Shown here piece after piece: positions 52,129 to 61,009 of a stretch of DNA of 64,000 nucleotides. The translations under genes were made by a program, and so were the position numbers. The notes beneath the pieces are model-generated. The model worked only from the letters and a program-made list of their open reading frames with translations, had not been told where the DNA came from and made no database searches. The first letter of the stretch is position 1. Every line of letters starts with the position of its first letter. Location: NCBI GenBank assembly GCA_905235135.1, contig CAJOKR010000023.1:1-64000 (forward strand), given 5' to 3'. This DNA comes from an uncultured Bacteroidales bacterium. Its GTDB lineage: Bacteria; Bacteroidota; Bacteroidia; Bacteroidales; WCHB1-69.

Positions 52129-52398
52129 ATGTATTTGACAAACGACGTTAAGAAAGAAATTTTCGCGAAGTACGGCAAGAACGAGAACGACACCGGATCC
52201 CCCGAGGCTCAAGTTGCCCTCTTCACCCACCGCATCAAACATCTGACCGAGCATGTGAAGCAAAACCACGGCGACCGCGTGACCAAACGCGCCCTCATTA
52301 CCCTGGTCGGCAAGCGCAAAAAAATGCTCGAGTACCTCAAACAGCAGGACATTGAACGCTACAGAGCCCTGATTAAGGAATTAGGTCTGAGAAAATAG
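52129..52398 (+). CDS. rpsO: 30S ribosomal protein S15
   Basis: 89 aa, normal length. S15 binds the central domain of 16S rRNA. Family segments: NDTGSPEAQVALFTHRIKHLTEH and LVGKRKKMLEYLKQQDIERYR. It precedes pnp, as in most bacteria. Confidence 0.97.
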   Translation: MYLTNDVKKEIFAKYGKNENDTGSPEAQVALFTHRIKHLTEHVKQNHGDRVTKRALITLVGKRKKMLEYLKQQDIERYRALIKELGLRK

Positions 52399-52420
52399 TT
52401 TTAAGGAAGAAGATAATGAC

Positions 52421-52460
52421 ATTCAAAAAGGCAATTTTGGAGAAAATTGCCTTTTTGAAT
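52421..52460 (+). terminator. Perfect 18-bp stem-loop between rpsO and pnp
   Basis: ATTCAAAAAGGCAATTTT and its exact complement around loop GGAG. It could end the rpsO transcript or, by analogy with E. coli rpsO-pnp, be a processing and autoregulation site in the pnp leader. Confidence 0.75.
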
Positions 52461-52508
52461 ATTTGTTATTCTCTACAATCTCGTATTCACTTTATAAATT
52501 AAATTGTT

Positions 52509-54843
52509 ATGAACTTAGGAGTTAGAACAACTTTTGATATCGGCGACGGTCGTATGGTTACGATCGAGACCGGAAAATTGGCGAAGCAGGCCGACGGTGC
52601 TGCTGTCGTCACCATGGGCAACACCATGCTCCTTGCAACCGTCTGTTGTAAAAAAGAGGCTGTGGAAGGCACTGACTTCATGCCCCTGCAGGTTGAATAT
52701 CAGGAAAAATACGGCGCTGTGGGTCGTTTCCCCGGCGGTTTCTTCAAACGCGAGGCCCGTCCTTCGGAGTATGAAATCCTCATCGCCCGCCTGGTGGACC
52801 GCGCCATCCGTCCCCTTTTCCCGAAGAACTTCCACGCTGAGACTCAGGTCGTTGTGACGCTGATTTCCGGCGACAAGAACTTCCTGCCCGACTGCCTCGC
52901 ATGTCTGGCTGCCTCTTCCGCCATCGCTGTCTCCAACATCCCCTTCGAGTGCCCGATTTCCGAGGTGCGCGTGGGCCGCGTGGATGGACAGTTGGTGGTG
53001 AACCCCACCGTGGAAGACATGGAGCGTTCCGACATCGACATGATTGTGGCCGCCTCTATGGACAACATCATGATGGTGGAAGGCGAAATGAAAGAGATTT
53101 CCGAGGATGACATGGTTGCCGCCCTTAACTTTGCCAAGGAGGCTATCAAGGTGCAGTGCCAGGCCCAGTTGGACCTCGCCGCACAGGTGCCCACCGCCAA
53201 CCCGAAACGCGAATACTGCCACGAAACCGACGATGAGGCTATTCGCGAGCGCATGAACACGGAACTTTACGATAAGGTGTATGCCGTCGCCAAATCTTTC
53301 AAGGGCAAACAAGAGCGCAACGCCGATTTCGACCAGATTCTTGCCGACTTCATCGAGACGATTCCCGAGGAAGAGCGTGAGGAAAAGGCCGTCATGGTGA
53401 AACGTTACTACGACGAAATCCTTTGGCACGCCATGCGTAATATGATCCTCGACGAGCGCATCCGTCTCGACGGCCGCCACACCGAGGATATCCGTCCCAT
53501 CTGGATTGAGACCGGCTATCTGCCGTCCGCACACGGTTCTGCCATCTTCACCCGCGGCGAAACCCAGTCTTTGACCACCTGCACGCTCGGCACCAAGCTC
53601 GACGAGCAGATCATTGACGGCGCTGTGGTGGAAGGTACCAACCGTTTCCTGCTGCACTACAACTTCCCGCCCTACAGCGTGGGTGAGGTGAAACGTATCG
53701 GCAGCACGTCCCGCCGCGAGGTCGGTCACGGCAATCTCGCCAAGCGCGCCCTCAAACCGATGATTCCGTTCGACGACCCGACGTTCCCCTATACGGTCCG
53801 TTTGGTGTCCGACATTCTCGAATCCAACGGAAGTTCCTCTATGGCAACGGTTTGCGCCGGCACCCTCGCCCTGCTCGACTGCGGTGTGAAGATGAAAAAG
53901 CCCGTTTCCGGTATTGCCATGGGTTTGATTACCGATGAGGCCACCGGCCGCTACGCCATCCTCTCCGACATTCTCGGCGATGAGGACCACCTCGGTGACA
54001 TGGACTTCAAGGTCTGCGGTACCGAAGACGGTATCACCGCTTGCCAGATGGATATCAAGGTCAAGGGCCTCTCTGCCGAAGTGATGGCCGAGGCTCTGGC
54101 CCAGGCTCATCGCGGCAGAATGTTCATCCTGGGCAAGATCAAGGAAGCGATGCCCGCTCCGAGAGAGGATTACCGTCCGTTCGTGCCGCGCATCATCCAA
54201 ATGCAAATCCCGCGCGACTTCATCGGCGCAGTTATAGGACCGGGAGGCAAGGTCATCCAAGAGATGCAGCGTGAGACCAACACCGTCATCAACATTGAGG
54301 AGGTTGGCGAATTTGGCATTCGACATCGCTGCCGCCAATGTGGACGACATCAATGCCGCTATGGAGCGCATCAAGCTCATCACCACACTGCCTGAGGTGG
54401 GTGAAATTTACGAAGGCACTGTCAAGACCATCACCGACTTCGGTGCATTTGTGGAATTCCTGCCCAACACCGACGGTCTGCTGCACGTGTCGGAGATTGC
54501 CTACCGCCGCATTGAGGACGTGAACGAGGTGCTCAGCGTGGGTGACAAGATCAAGGTGAAGCTCATCGAAATCGATGAAAAGACCGGCAAGTACAGACTG
54601 TCGCACCGTGCTTTGCTCCCGAAACCCGAGGGTTACGAGGATGAGAAGCCGCGTGGCAATGGCGGCCGCAATGGTGGCGGAAACCGCAACGGTGGTGGCC
54701 GCGACCGTGACCGTAGTCGTCAGGGCGGCAACGGCGGCCGTGACCGCGAACACAATGGCGGCGGTCCCCGTCGGGGCAACAGCAACCAGCACGACGGCCA
54801 GCGTCACCGCCAGGAAAGACGCGATTTCCCCGAATTTGATTAA
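52509..54843 (+). pseudogene. pnp: Polyribonucleotide nucleotidyltransferase (PNPase), apparent frameshift in the KH domain
   Basis: PNPase degrades RNA by phosphorolysis. Both RNase PH domains are intact from 52509. The frame fails at about 54319: ...[11 protein letters not shown] runs to a false stop at 54395, while the rest ([20 protein letters not shown], then the S1 domain GTVKTITDFGAFVEFLPNTDGLLHVSEIA and an Arg/Gly/Asn-rich tail) is in another frame up to 54843. Restoring two bases, for example TT in GGCATT(TT)CGAC, gives [10 protein letters not shown] and about 778 aa. As read, the protein would have a truncated KH and no S1 domain. A sequencing or assembly error is quite possible for this housekeeping gene. 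Confidence 0.9.
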
Positions 54844-54851
54844 TACACCAA

Positions 54852-54887
54852 ACAGCGCCGCGGAGATTCTCTGCGGCGCATTGTTTC
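54852..54887 (+). terminator. pnp terminator
   Basis: AAACAGCGCCGCGGAG-ATT-CTCTGCGGCGCATTGTTT: long GC-rich stem with T-rich end, 9 bp after the pnp stop codon. Confidence 0.8.
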
Positions 54888-54931
54888 TATAGAGACGCAA
54901 GATGTAGAGACGCAAAATATTGCGTCTCTAC
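54888..54931. repeat. GTAGAGACG palindrome, two units
   Basis: A partial unit (ATAGAGACGCAAGAT) is followed by the perfect palindrome GTAGAGACGCAA-AATA-TTGCGTCTCTAC (54904-54931). Member of the family also seen at 23649, 62656 and 62895. Confidence 0.85.
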
Positions 54932-54935
54932 ACCC

Positions 54936-55150
54936 CCTTAAACCATAAACCTTAAACCATAAACCTTAAACCTTAAACCATAAACCTTAAACCATAAACC
55001 TTAAACCATAAACCTTAAACCATAAACCTTAAACCATAAACCTTAAACCTTAAACCATAAACCTTAAACCTTAAACCTTAAACCTTAAACCTTAAACCTT
55101 AAACCTTAAACCTTAAACCTTAAACCTTAAACCTTAAACCTTAAACCATA
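54936..55150. repeat. Heptamer array (TTAAACC/ATAAACC) running into the nif3 start codon
   Basis: About 30 units. The first half alternates TTAAACC and ATAAACC as a 14-bp unit; the second half is nearly pure TTAAACC. The last bases, CCATA, touch the ATG at 55151, so the array takes the place of promoter-proximal leader DNA. Confidence 0.95.
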
Positions 55151-56248
55151 ATGACAATCAAAGACGTAACCACCTTTTTAGAACATAAGTTCCCCCTCTA
55201 CCTGCAGGAGGATTTTGACAACTGCGGGGTGCAATGCGGGGATGTGCGGCAGGAGATTACCGGCGCGATGGTCTGTTTCGAGATGTCGGAGCAGGTGATT
55301 GACGAGGCTATCGCCAATGGCTGCAACCTCGTGATTTCCCACCATCCGCTGATGCTGAAGCGCGGCATCTGCAAAATCGAGCCCCGCGACCGAGTGGGCG
55401 GCATGATCTGGAAAGCGCTGGCCCACAATATGGTGCTTTACTCCATGCACACTAACATCGACAGCGGTGAGGGTGGCGGCAATGACGCTTTCGCAGAACG
55501 GCTCGGGCTGCAGAATGTGAAGGTGCTGGCCCCGCATAAGGGACTGTACCGCAAGCTCGTCGTTTTCGTGCCCGCCGACCATGCCGAACAGCTCAAATCC
55601 GCCCTTTTTGCCGTCGGATGCGGCGTGCAGGGGCTGTACGACAGCTGCGCCTACACGACGGAGGGCTCCGGTCAATTCCGCCCGCTGGAAGGGTCGAATC
55701 CCTACCTCGGACAGCAAGATGCGCTGGAACACGTGGCGGAGCAACGGATTGAGATGATTTACCCGACTGGGCTGCAACGGGCGGTGGTGAAAGCCCTTTA
55801 CGAAAACCATCCCTACGAGGAGCCCGCTTTCGACCTGCTGCCGTTGGAGAACGAGAGCAGAACGATTGGTTTGGGACGGATTGGCGAACTGCCTCACGAG
55901 ATGGCAGTTCCGGAATTCCTTGCCTATCTGAAAGAGCATCTCGGATTCACCCACTGCCGCTACTGCGGCGATGGGGCGAAAACCATCCGGAAAGTTGCCT
56001 TGTGCGGCGGCGGCGGTTCGGGATTCATCGACCTGGCCATCGCTTCCGGCGCGGACGCCTACGTGTCGGGGGATTTCAAGTATCACGACTTCTTCAAGTC
56101 CCATTCCGGCACGCTGTTAGTGGACATCGGGCACTATGAAGGTGAATTTTTCATTAAAAATATCATTTTCTCCTTACTAAACGAAAAATTTACTACATTT
56201 GCAACTTTGATTTCTAAGATGGAAAAGGTAGAGGTCAAATATTTTTAA
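55151..56248 (+). CDS. Nif3-like dinuclear metal centre protein
   Basis: 365 aa, the long YqfO form with a PII-like middle domain. Metal-binding segments at the two ends: NCGVQCGD, VISHHPLMLKRG and MHTNIDSGEGGGNDAFAERLGL early, and ADAYVSGDFKYHDFF ... DIGHYEGE late. The middle (KLVVFVPADHAEQLKSALFAVGCG) is the insert. These hexameric proteins bind two metals; their reaction is not settled. A zinc-ribbon gene follows, a usual neighbour in Bacteroidota. The start codon directly follows a heptamer array, and no normal ribosome-binding site is visible. Confidence 0.92.
   Translation: MTIKDVTTFLEHKFPLYLQEDFDNCGVQCGDVRQEITGAMVCFEMSEQVIDEAIANGCNLVISHHPLMLKRGICKIEPRDRVGGMIWKALAHNMVLYSMHTNIDSGEGGGNDAFAERLGLQNVKVLAPHKGLYRKLVVFVPADHAEQLKSALFAVGCGVQGLYDSCAYTTEGSGQFRPLEGSNPYLGQQDALEHVAEQRIEMIYPTGLQRAVVKALYENHPYEEPAFDLLPLENESRTIGLGRIGELPHEMAVPEFLAYLKEHLGFTHCRYCGDGAKTIRKVALCGGGGSGFIDLAIASGADAYVSGDFKYHDFFKSHSGTLLVDIGHYEGEFFIKNIIFSLLNEKFTTFATLISKMEKVEVKYF
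56194..56201 (+). promoter_or_regulatory. -7 promoter box of the zinc-ribbon gene, inside the nif3 coding end
   Basis: TACATTTG within the last 55 bp of the nif3-like gene, 78 bp before the ATG at 56279. Confidence 0.5.
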
Positions 56249-56278
56249 TATACTGAAAATTAAACAGATAAGTCAAAA

Positions 56279-57349
56279 ATGGCCAAGAAAAAAGTTACTG
56301 AAGAAGAGGTTGAAAACGGCGCAAAAAAACCGAAAGTGGTTCCCAAAATGAAGAAAATCACTCCGAAGAGAGTGAAAGTTCCCCAGGTGGAAGAAGAGAA
56401 ACCTGCGGAACCGGAACCTGTTGAGGAAGTGGTCGAAGAAGTGGTGGAGAAAGTGACCGAAGAAGCCCCGAAACCGAAGCAGAAAGCGGCCAAAAAAACC
56501 GTCGTGGAAACGATTATCAAGGACGATGATGTGACGGTGGAGAAAACTTCCGACGGTGTGGTGGAGGTGAAAAAACACGAATCCAACCAAACCACCGCCG
56601 AGGAACTCTCTATTGAGCAGAAACTGCTTTCTCTCTACAATCTTCAGCAAATCTGCACCAAGATCGACGACATCCGCATGATCCGCGGCGAGCTTCCCGA
56701 GGAAATTCGTGACAACGAGGACGAGTGCGAAGGTCTGAACACCCGTATCAACAAGTTTACGGACGACATCAAGAACCTGAAGCTCAAAATCGCCTCCGAG
56801 AACACCAACATCGAGGAGTCTCGTGCGACCATCAAGAAATACGAGGAGCAGCAGAATTCCGTGCGCAACAACCGCGAATATGAGGCACTGAGCAAGGAAA
56901 TCGAATATCAGCAGCTGCAAATCCAAATCGCGGAGAAGCACAAAGAGAAACACGAAGCTGAGATCTTAGAGAAACAGGCCAAGATTGCCGAAACCAACGA
57001 GCGTGTGAAGGAAATCCAAGAGGTTTTGGAGCAAAAGAAAGCCGAGTTGGAAGTCATCGTGGCTGACACTCAGAAAGAGGAGGAAGAACTTCTGGCCAAG
57101 GCCGAAGAACTTCGCGTCAAAGTGGATGACCGTCTGTTGGCTGCTTTTGAGCGTATCCGCAAGAACGCCCACAACGGTCTCGCTATCGTGAAGATTGAGC
57201 GCGATGCTTGTGGTGGTTGCTTCAGCAAAATCCCCCCGCAACGCCAGCTCGATATCTGTCTGCACAAGAAAATCATCGTCTGTGAGGCTTGCGGCCGTAT
57301 TTTCATCGATGACAAGCTTGTGCGCGAACACGAGAACGATGAACAATAA
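56279..57349 (+). CDS. Zinc-ribbon, coiled-coil protein (COG1579-like)
   Basis: 356 aa. The N-terminal 110 residues are a Lys/Glu/Pro-rich, probably disordered extension (VPQVEEEKPAEPEPVEE). Residues about 115-300 are a long coiled coil (QKLLSLYNLQQICTKIDDIR ... EQKKAELEVIVADTQKEEEEL). The C-terminal zinc ribbon has CGGCFSKIPPQ and CEACGRIFID, giving a four-cysteine site. Family members are thought to act in RNA or nucleic-acid handling, but no reaction is known. The start is preceded by a promoter inside nif3. Confidence 0.85.
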   Translation: MAKKKVTEEEVENGAKKPKVVPKMKKITPKRVKVPQVEEEKPAEPEPVEEVVEEVVEKVTEEAPKPKQKAAKKTVVETIIKDDDVTVEKTSDGVVEVKKHESNQTTAEELSIEQKLLSLYNLQQICTKIDDIRMIRGELPEEIRDNEDECEGLNTRINKFTDDIKNLKLKIASENTNIEESRATIKKYEEQQNSVRNNREYEALSKEIEYQQLQIQIAEKHKEKHEAEILEKQAKIAETNERVKEIQEVLEQKKAELEVIVADTQKEEEELLAKAEELRVKVDDRLLAAFERIRKNAHNGLAIVKIERDACGGCFSKIPPQRQLDICLHKKIIVCEACGRIFIDDKLVREHENDEQ

Positions 57350-57438
57350 TGACCGCTTTTAAACGTTATTTTGGACCGAGTGTCTATCACACTGTTTTTT
57401 GAAACATCATTATTCACCTTTAATTAAAAAAAAGTATT

Positions 57439-58233
57439 ATGAAAAGATTCTTAAGCGTAATTTGCATGGCCCTTCTGGCCGGAGGTATGATTTTCACCTC
57501 TTGTACGAAAAACTTTACCATTACGGTAAATTCCAACAACGATGCTTGGGGTACTGTGACGGGTACTGGCACCTATGCTGACGGAGCAACGGCCACTCTG
57601 ACCGCCACCCCTAACGCTGGTTATGAATTCGAAAAATGGCAGGATGGCAACACCGAGAATCCTCGTACCATCACCGTTTCTGCCGACGAGACCTACACCG
57701 CTTATTTCAAAGCTGTTGTTCCTGGTGTGAAAGTGACGTTCAACGGAACAAACTGGGATGCAAACTCCATCCAATCCCAATACTACACAGAATATAGCGT
57801 TTGGGATGTCTATTCTGCACAAAACGATGGCGGCAGCCTTCCTATCGCTGACGTTGCCACCTCTGTTCTTTCCGGTTCCAGCTCTGCTACCGCTGACAGC
57901 CAAACCGGTGAACTTGGCGGAGACTTCCTATGGGTTGAATACTACAACGAATCTTATCTGCAGGATAACAATGGTACTTACTATGGTGATTACTGGGCAA
58001 AGAACGTCACCTGCGCTGTCAGCGCTTTCGACGCTACCGCTCTTACCCTTTCCGCAAATGTGAACGCCACTATGTTCTCCGCTCTTGAGGCTTTCGTCGC
58101 AAGTGCCGGTGCTGTGGGTGTTGACGCTGCTTCCACCGCTCCTATGACGGTGAAAATTACCAACGTTGAACTTTCCGCCGCTAAAGGCAAACCTGCCAAG
58201 AAAGTTGTTGGCAAACTGGTTGCTGTTAAATAA
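57439..58233 (+). CDS. Lipoprotein with InlB-type B-repeat
   Basis: 264 aa. Signal peptide with lipobox IFTSC, lipidated Cys at 22. Residues about 27-92 form one B-repeat (FTITVNSNNDAWGTVTGTGT, then AGYEFEKWQDGNTENPRTI), related to the one in the surface protein at 18372. Residues about 95-264 are a beta-rich domain of no known family, with a basic C-terminus (KGKPAKKVVGKLVAVK). Probably surface-exposed. Followed by its own terminator. Confidence 0.8.
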   Translation: MKRFLSVICMALLAGGMIFTSCTKNFTITVNSNNDAWGTVTGTGTYADGATATLTATPNAGYEFEKWQDGNTENPRTITVSADETYTAYFKAVVPGVKVTFNGTNWDANSIQSQYYTEYSVWDVYSAQNDGGSLPIADVATSVLSGSSSATADSQTGELGGDFLWVEYYNESYLQDNNGTYYGDYWAKNVTCAVSAFDATALTLSANVNATMFSALEAFVASAGAVGVDAASTAPMTVKITNVELSAAKGKPAKKVVGKLVAVK

Positions 58234-58255
58234 TTAACTTTTCAGTAAACATAAA

Positions 58256-58287
58256 AATAATGCTCACGTAATAGCGTGGGCATTATT
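58256..58287 (+). terminator. Terminator of the B-repeat lipoprotein gene
   Basis: AATAATGCTCACG and CGTGGGCATTATT around a 6-nt loop, then T-rich. Confidence 0.8.
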
Positions 58288-58307
58288 TTTATCAAATCAT
58301 ACAGTTG

Positions 58308-58820
58308 ATGAGAAATTCATTTGTAGTAATATCCTTTGTGCTGGCCACCATGCTGTTCTTTGGCTGCAAAAATGAACAAACCTTGATTGAAAACGCCGCT
58401 ATGGGCTACCTGACCGCTATGGGCAACTATCAGATCAAGGAGGCAGTACCATACGCAGCAGAAGAAACCATCGAAAAGACACTTCACGTCATTGAGGAAG
58501 TTATCATGCCGAATCTGGACCCGAATTATGTAAAACAGAACACACCCGCCTCCATTGAAATCAAAGAGGTGAACCAAAAAAGCGACACCACTGCCGAGGT
58601 GAAATATGTGAAGACCACACCTATTCAGGTTCAGGAAGGCTCTTTGGAGATGGTAAAGCGCAATAAAGAATGGAAAGCATTGGTCATCATGCAGTTACCG
58701 GAAGCCATGAAAATCCAAAAGCAAGTGGACAGCAAGACGCTGGATGAGAGGTTCAAAGGCAAACTGAGCCCTGGCAAACCCGGTGAGGCACCGCCGGCAC
58801 CTAACAAACCTCGACAATAA
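58308..58820 (+). CDS. Small lipoprotein (DUF4878-like)
   Basis: 170 aa from the ATG at 58308. Signal peptide with lipobox FFGC (Cys20). The soluble domain begins ENAAMGYLTAMGNYQIKEAVPYAAEET and has a cystatin/NTF2-like helix-then-strands pattern, as in DUF4878 proteins, followed by a Lys/Pro-rich tail (GKPGEAPPAPNKPRQ). Function unknown. A TTG codon directly before the ATG is not needed as start. Confidence 0.68.
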   Translation: MRNSFVVISFVLATMLFFGCKNEQTLIENAAMGYLTAMGNYQIKEAVPYAAEETIEKTLHVIEEVIMPNLDPNYVKQNTPASIEIKEVNQKSDTTAEVKYVKTTPIQVQEGSLEMVKRNKEWKALVIMQLPEAMKIQKQVDSKTLDERFKGKLSPGKPGEAPPAPNKPRQ

Positions 58821-58830
58821 ACCGTTTCCG

Positions 58831-60129
58831 CTAATCGCCCAACACTATCGCGTCGGCCACGACCTCTGCTACGGACTTGATTTCTACCCCGAGATTATAT
58901 TCGTGGTTGATTTGTGACAGTTGGTCAGCGCAATTGTGGCAAGGCGTAATCACCACAGAAGCACCCGTCGCCTTGATCTGGTCGGCTTTGATTTTGCCGA
59001 TCTTCAGGCGACGTTCGTTGTATTCGCTCATGGCCAACATACCGCCTCCGCCGCCGCAGCAGAAGTTGTCGCTGCCGTAAGGTTCCATCTCGATCAGTTC
59101 CGGCACCGCCTGCTTCACCACATAACGCAACGAGTTGAAGAGACCTCCATTCCGTGTGATATTGCACGGGTCGTGGATGGTGTATTTTTTCGTGTTTAAG
59201 TTTTTGTCCAGTTTTATTTTTCCGGATTTGATGTATTCTTCAATCAGTTCGACAAGCGAAATCATCTTGAAATCCGGATGTTGCCCCATATAGTTGGGGG
59301 ATTCCCACCGGAGAGCGCGTGTGCCGTGTCCGCACTCGCCTAACACCAACGTCTTGCATTTCAGCTTCGCCATCTCGTCGTACATGTGCTGCGCAATTTG
59401 CTTGGCGTGCGTGTCGTTGCCGGAGAAATAGCCGTAATTGGTGACATCGTACATCTCGTCGGAGAGCGTCCAGTCGGTGCCGGCCACGTGGAAAATCTTG
59501 GCGGCAGCGGCGATGGAGAGTGGGAAGAATTTCGGCTCGCGTGGGTTCAAGGTGTAGAGAATCTCCGCATTCTCCTTGTTCATCGGAATCAGCGTCTCTT
59601 CCGTTTCCAACTCGTCCTGCAATTCCTCTTGCATCCAATCGATGGTATCGACAAAATCCTCCTTCGGGATGGCCATGTTGTTCTTGGTGTTAAGGGCGGC
59701 GTCGACGGTGGCCTGCAGCGAGGCGGGCACACAGCCCATAGTGGCCAGCATCCGGCGTCCGGTGCGCACCACAAAGGGGATATCCACGCCAATGGAACAG
59801 TGTTTTACGCAACGTCCGCACATCGTACATGCGCCGTATAGCGAATCCACCATCTCGGCGATATAATCCTCCGTCAGTTCCTTGGCATTCGTCAATTTGG
59901 GCGCCGTTTTGCCCAAGAAGGTGCAATAGCGACGGTAGATGGACGACACCATATCGACCTTCTTGCCAGGGATATATTTCGCCTCCTCAAAGGTCTTGAA
60001 AAAGAGGCAGCTGGTCTCGCACAACCCGCAATGCACGCAGGCATTGAGGTGCGTGAGAAGCTTGCTGTCCGTGTGTTTGGTCAATATGTTGACGGCCTTC
60101 TGGATGCTGTCGGGGGATATATCTTTCAT
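58831..60129 (-). CDS. DsrK/HdrD-like iron-sulfur protein with CCG domains
   Basis: 432 aa from the ATG at 60129. Two [4Fe-4S] sites: CVHCGLCETSC and CTMCGRCVKHC. The C-terminal half has two cysteine-rich CCG regions, with GECGHGTRALRWE, HDPCNITRNGG, NFCCGGGGGM and CHNCADQL, which in HdrD and DsrK hold a special [4Fe-4S] cluster that reduces disulfides. GECGH-R and DPCN-R are DsrK-like details. No membrane segment is seen, so it would dock on a membrane partner such as the NarI/DsrM-like protein at 47086. DsrC at 48600 is its likely substrate type (inference). It stands alone with its own promoter. Confidence 0.85.
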   Translation of the reverse strand: MKDISPDSIQKAVNILTKHTDSKLLTHLNACVHCGLCETSCLFFKTFEEAKYIPGKKVDMVSSIYRRYCTFLGKTAPKLTNAKELTEDYIAEMVDSLYGACTMCGRCVKHCSIGVDIPFVVRTGRRMLATMGCVPASLQATVDAALNTKNNMAIPKEDFVDTIDWMQEELQDELETEETLIPMNKENAEILYTLNPREPKFFPLSIAAAAKIFHVAGTDWTLSDEMYDVTNYGYFSGNDTHAKQIAQHMYDEMAKLKCKTLVLGECGHGTRALRWESPNYMGQHPDFKMISLVELIEEYIKSGKIKLDKNLNTKKYTIHDPCNITRNGGLFNSLRYVVKQAVPELIEMEPYGSDNFCCGGGGGMLAMSEYNERRLKIGKIKADQIKATGASVVITPCHNCADQLSQINHEYNLGVEIKSVAEVVADAIVLGD

Positions 60130-60147
60130 ACTCGTATATTTTGGCCG

Positions 60148-60155
60148 CAAAGGTA
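60148..60155 (-). promoter_or_regulatory. -7 promoter box of the DsrK-like gene
   Basis: TACCTTTG on the minus strand, 18 nt upstream of the ATG at 60129. Confidence 0.55.
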
Positions 60156-60201
60156 CAATTTTTTAGGGAACGGGCAATACCATTATTCGGGGTTGTCGCA
60201 T

Positions 60202-60232
60202 AAAAAAAAAGCGGAACCGCAAAGGATTCCGC
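60202..60232 (-). terminator. Terminator of rpsF-rpsR-rplI
   Basis: On the minus strand GCGGAATCC-TTTGC-GGTTCCGC followed by nine T. It directly precedes the DsrK-like promoter. Confidence 0.85.
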
Positions 60233-60259
60233 CGTCTTTATAATCAAATAGTATGAGGT

Positions 60260-60718
60260 TTACTCTGCAGTTTCGGGGACAACGTTGAGCTTGATTTCAA
60301 CTTTGAAATCGCGGTGCAGGTTCACCTGAGCGGTGTATTGACCCAGCTCTTTGATGCGGTCCTCATTGATGGTGATTTTGTGACGGTCGATTTCGATACC
60401 GTGTTGGTTCTGAAGAGCCTCAGCAACCATGATGTTGTTCACGGAACCGAACAGAGTGCCGTTTTCAGAAGCCTTAGCGGGGATGTTGACTTCGAGGCCT
60501 TCGATCTTGCCGGCCATGAATTCAGCTTCCTTGCGGATCTTCTCAGCCTTGAAAGCGCGCTGTTTGATGGTTTCCGCCAGTTGTTTCTTCTTTGCCGGGG
60601 TAGCGAGTTCGGCAAAACCCTGCGGAATGAGGTAATTGCGGGCATAACCGTCTTTCACCTTTACGAGATCGTCGGCATAACCCAGATTAGCTACGTCTTG
60701 TTTCAATATGATTTCCAT
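60260..60718 (-). CDS. rplI: 50S ribosomal protein L9
   Basis: 152 aa. The N-terminal domain reads MEIILKQDVANLGYADDLVKVKDGYARNYLIPQGFA, the L9 signature; a connecting helix and the C-terminal domain follow. Third gene of rpsF-rpsR-rplI. Confidence 0.97.
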   Translation of the reverse strand: MEIILKQDVANLGYADDLVKVKDGYARNYLIPQGFAELATPAKKKQLAETIKQRAFKAEKIRKEAEFMAGKIEGLEVNIPAKASENGTLFGSVNNIMVAEALQNQHGIEIDRHKITINEDRIKELGQYTAQVNLHRDFKVEIKLNVVPETAE

Positions 60719-60732
60719 GACAAAATGCTTTT

Positions 60733-61005
60733 TTAGTTAGATTTTAAATTATCGGTGACGAACGGCAGAAGAGCCAGGTGACGGGCGCGTTTCACGGCCT
60801 GAGCCACTTTCTTCTGGTACTTCAAAGAGGTGCCGGTCAGACGGCGGGGCAGAATCTTACCCTGCTCGTTCACGAATTTCTTCAGGAACTCGGCGTCTTT
60901 ATAGTCGATGTACTTGATGCCGCTCTTTTTGAAACGACAATATTTTTTCTTCTTGATGTCAACCGCAACGGGGGCGATGTATTTGATATCGTTCTGCTGT
61001 GCCAT
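60733..61005 (-). CDS. rpsR: 30S ribosomal protein S18
   Basis: 90 aa. Contains [49 protein letters not shown], the S18 core. It binds with S6 to the 30S platform. 4 bp after rpsF. Confidence 0.97.
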   Translation of the reverse strand: MAQQNDIKYIAPVAVDIKKKKYCRFKKSGIKYIDYKDAEFLKKFVNEQGKILPRRLTGTSLKYQKKVAQAVKRARHLALLPFVTDNLKSN

Positions 61006-61009
61006 AATC

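Noticed and set aside
52515..54386. 623-codon open frame antisense to pnp
   Set aside because: It mirrors the pnp codons, is His-rich and low in family signal, and has no promoter. An artefact of codon bias.
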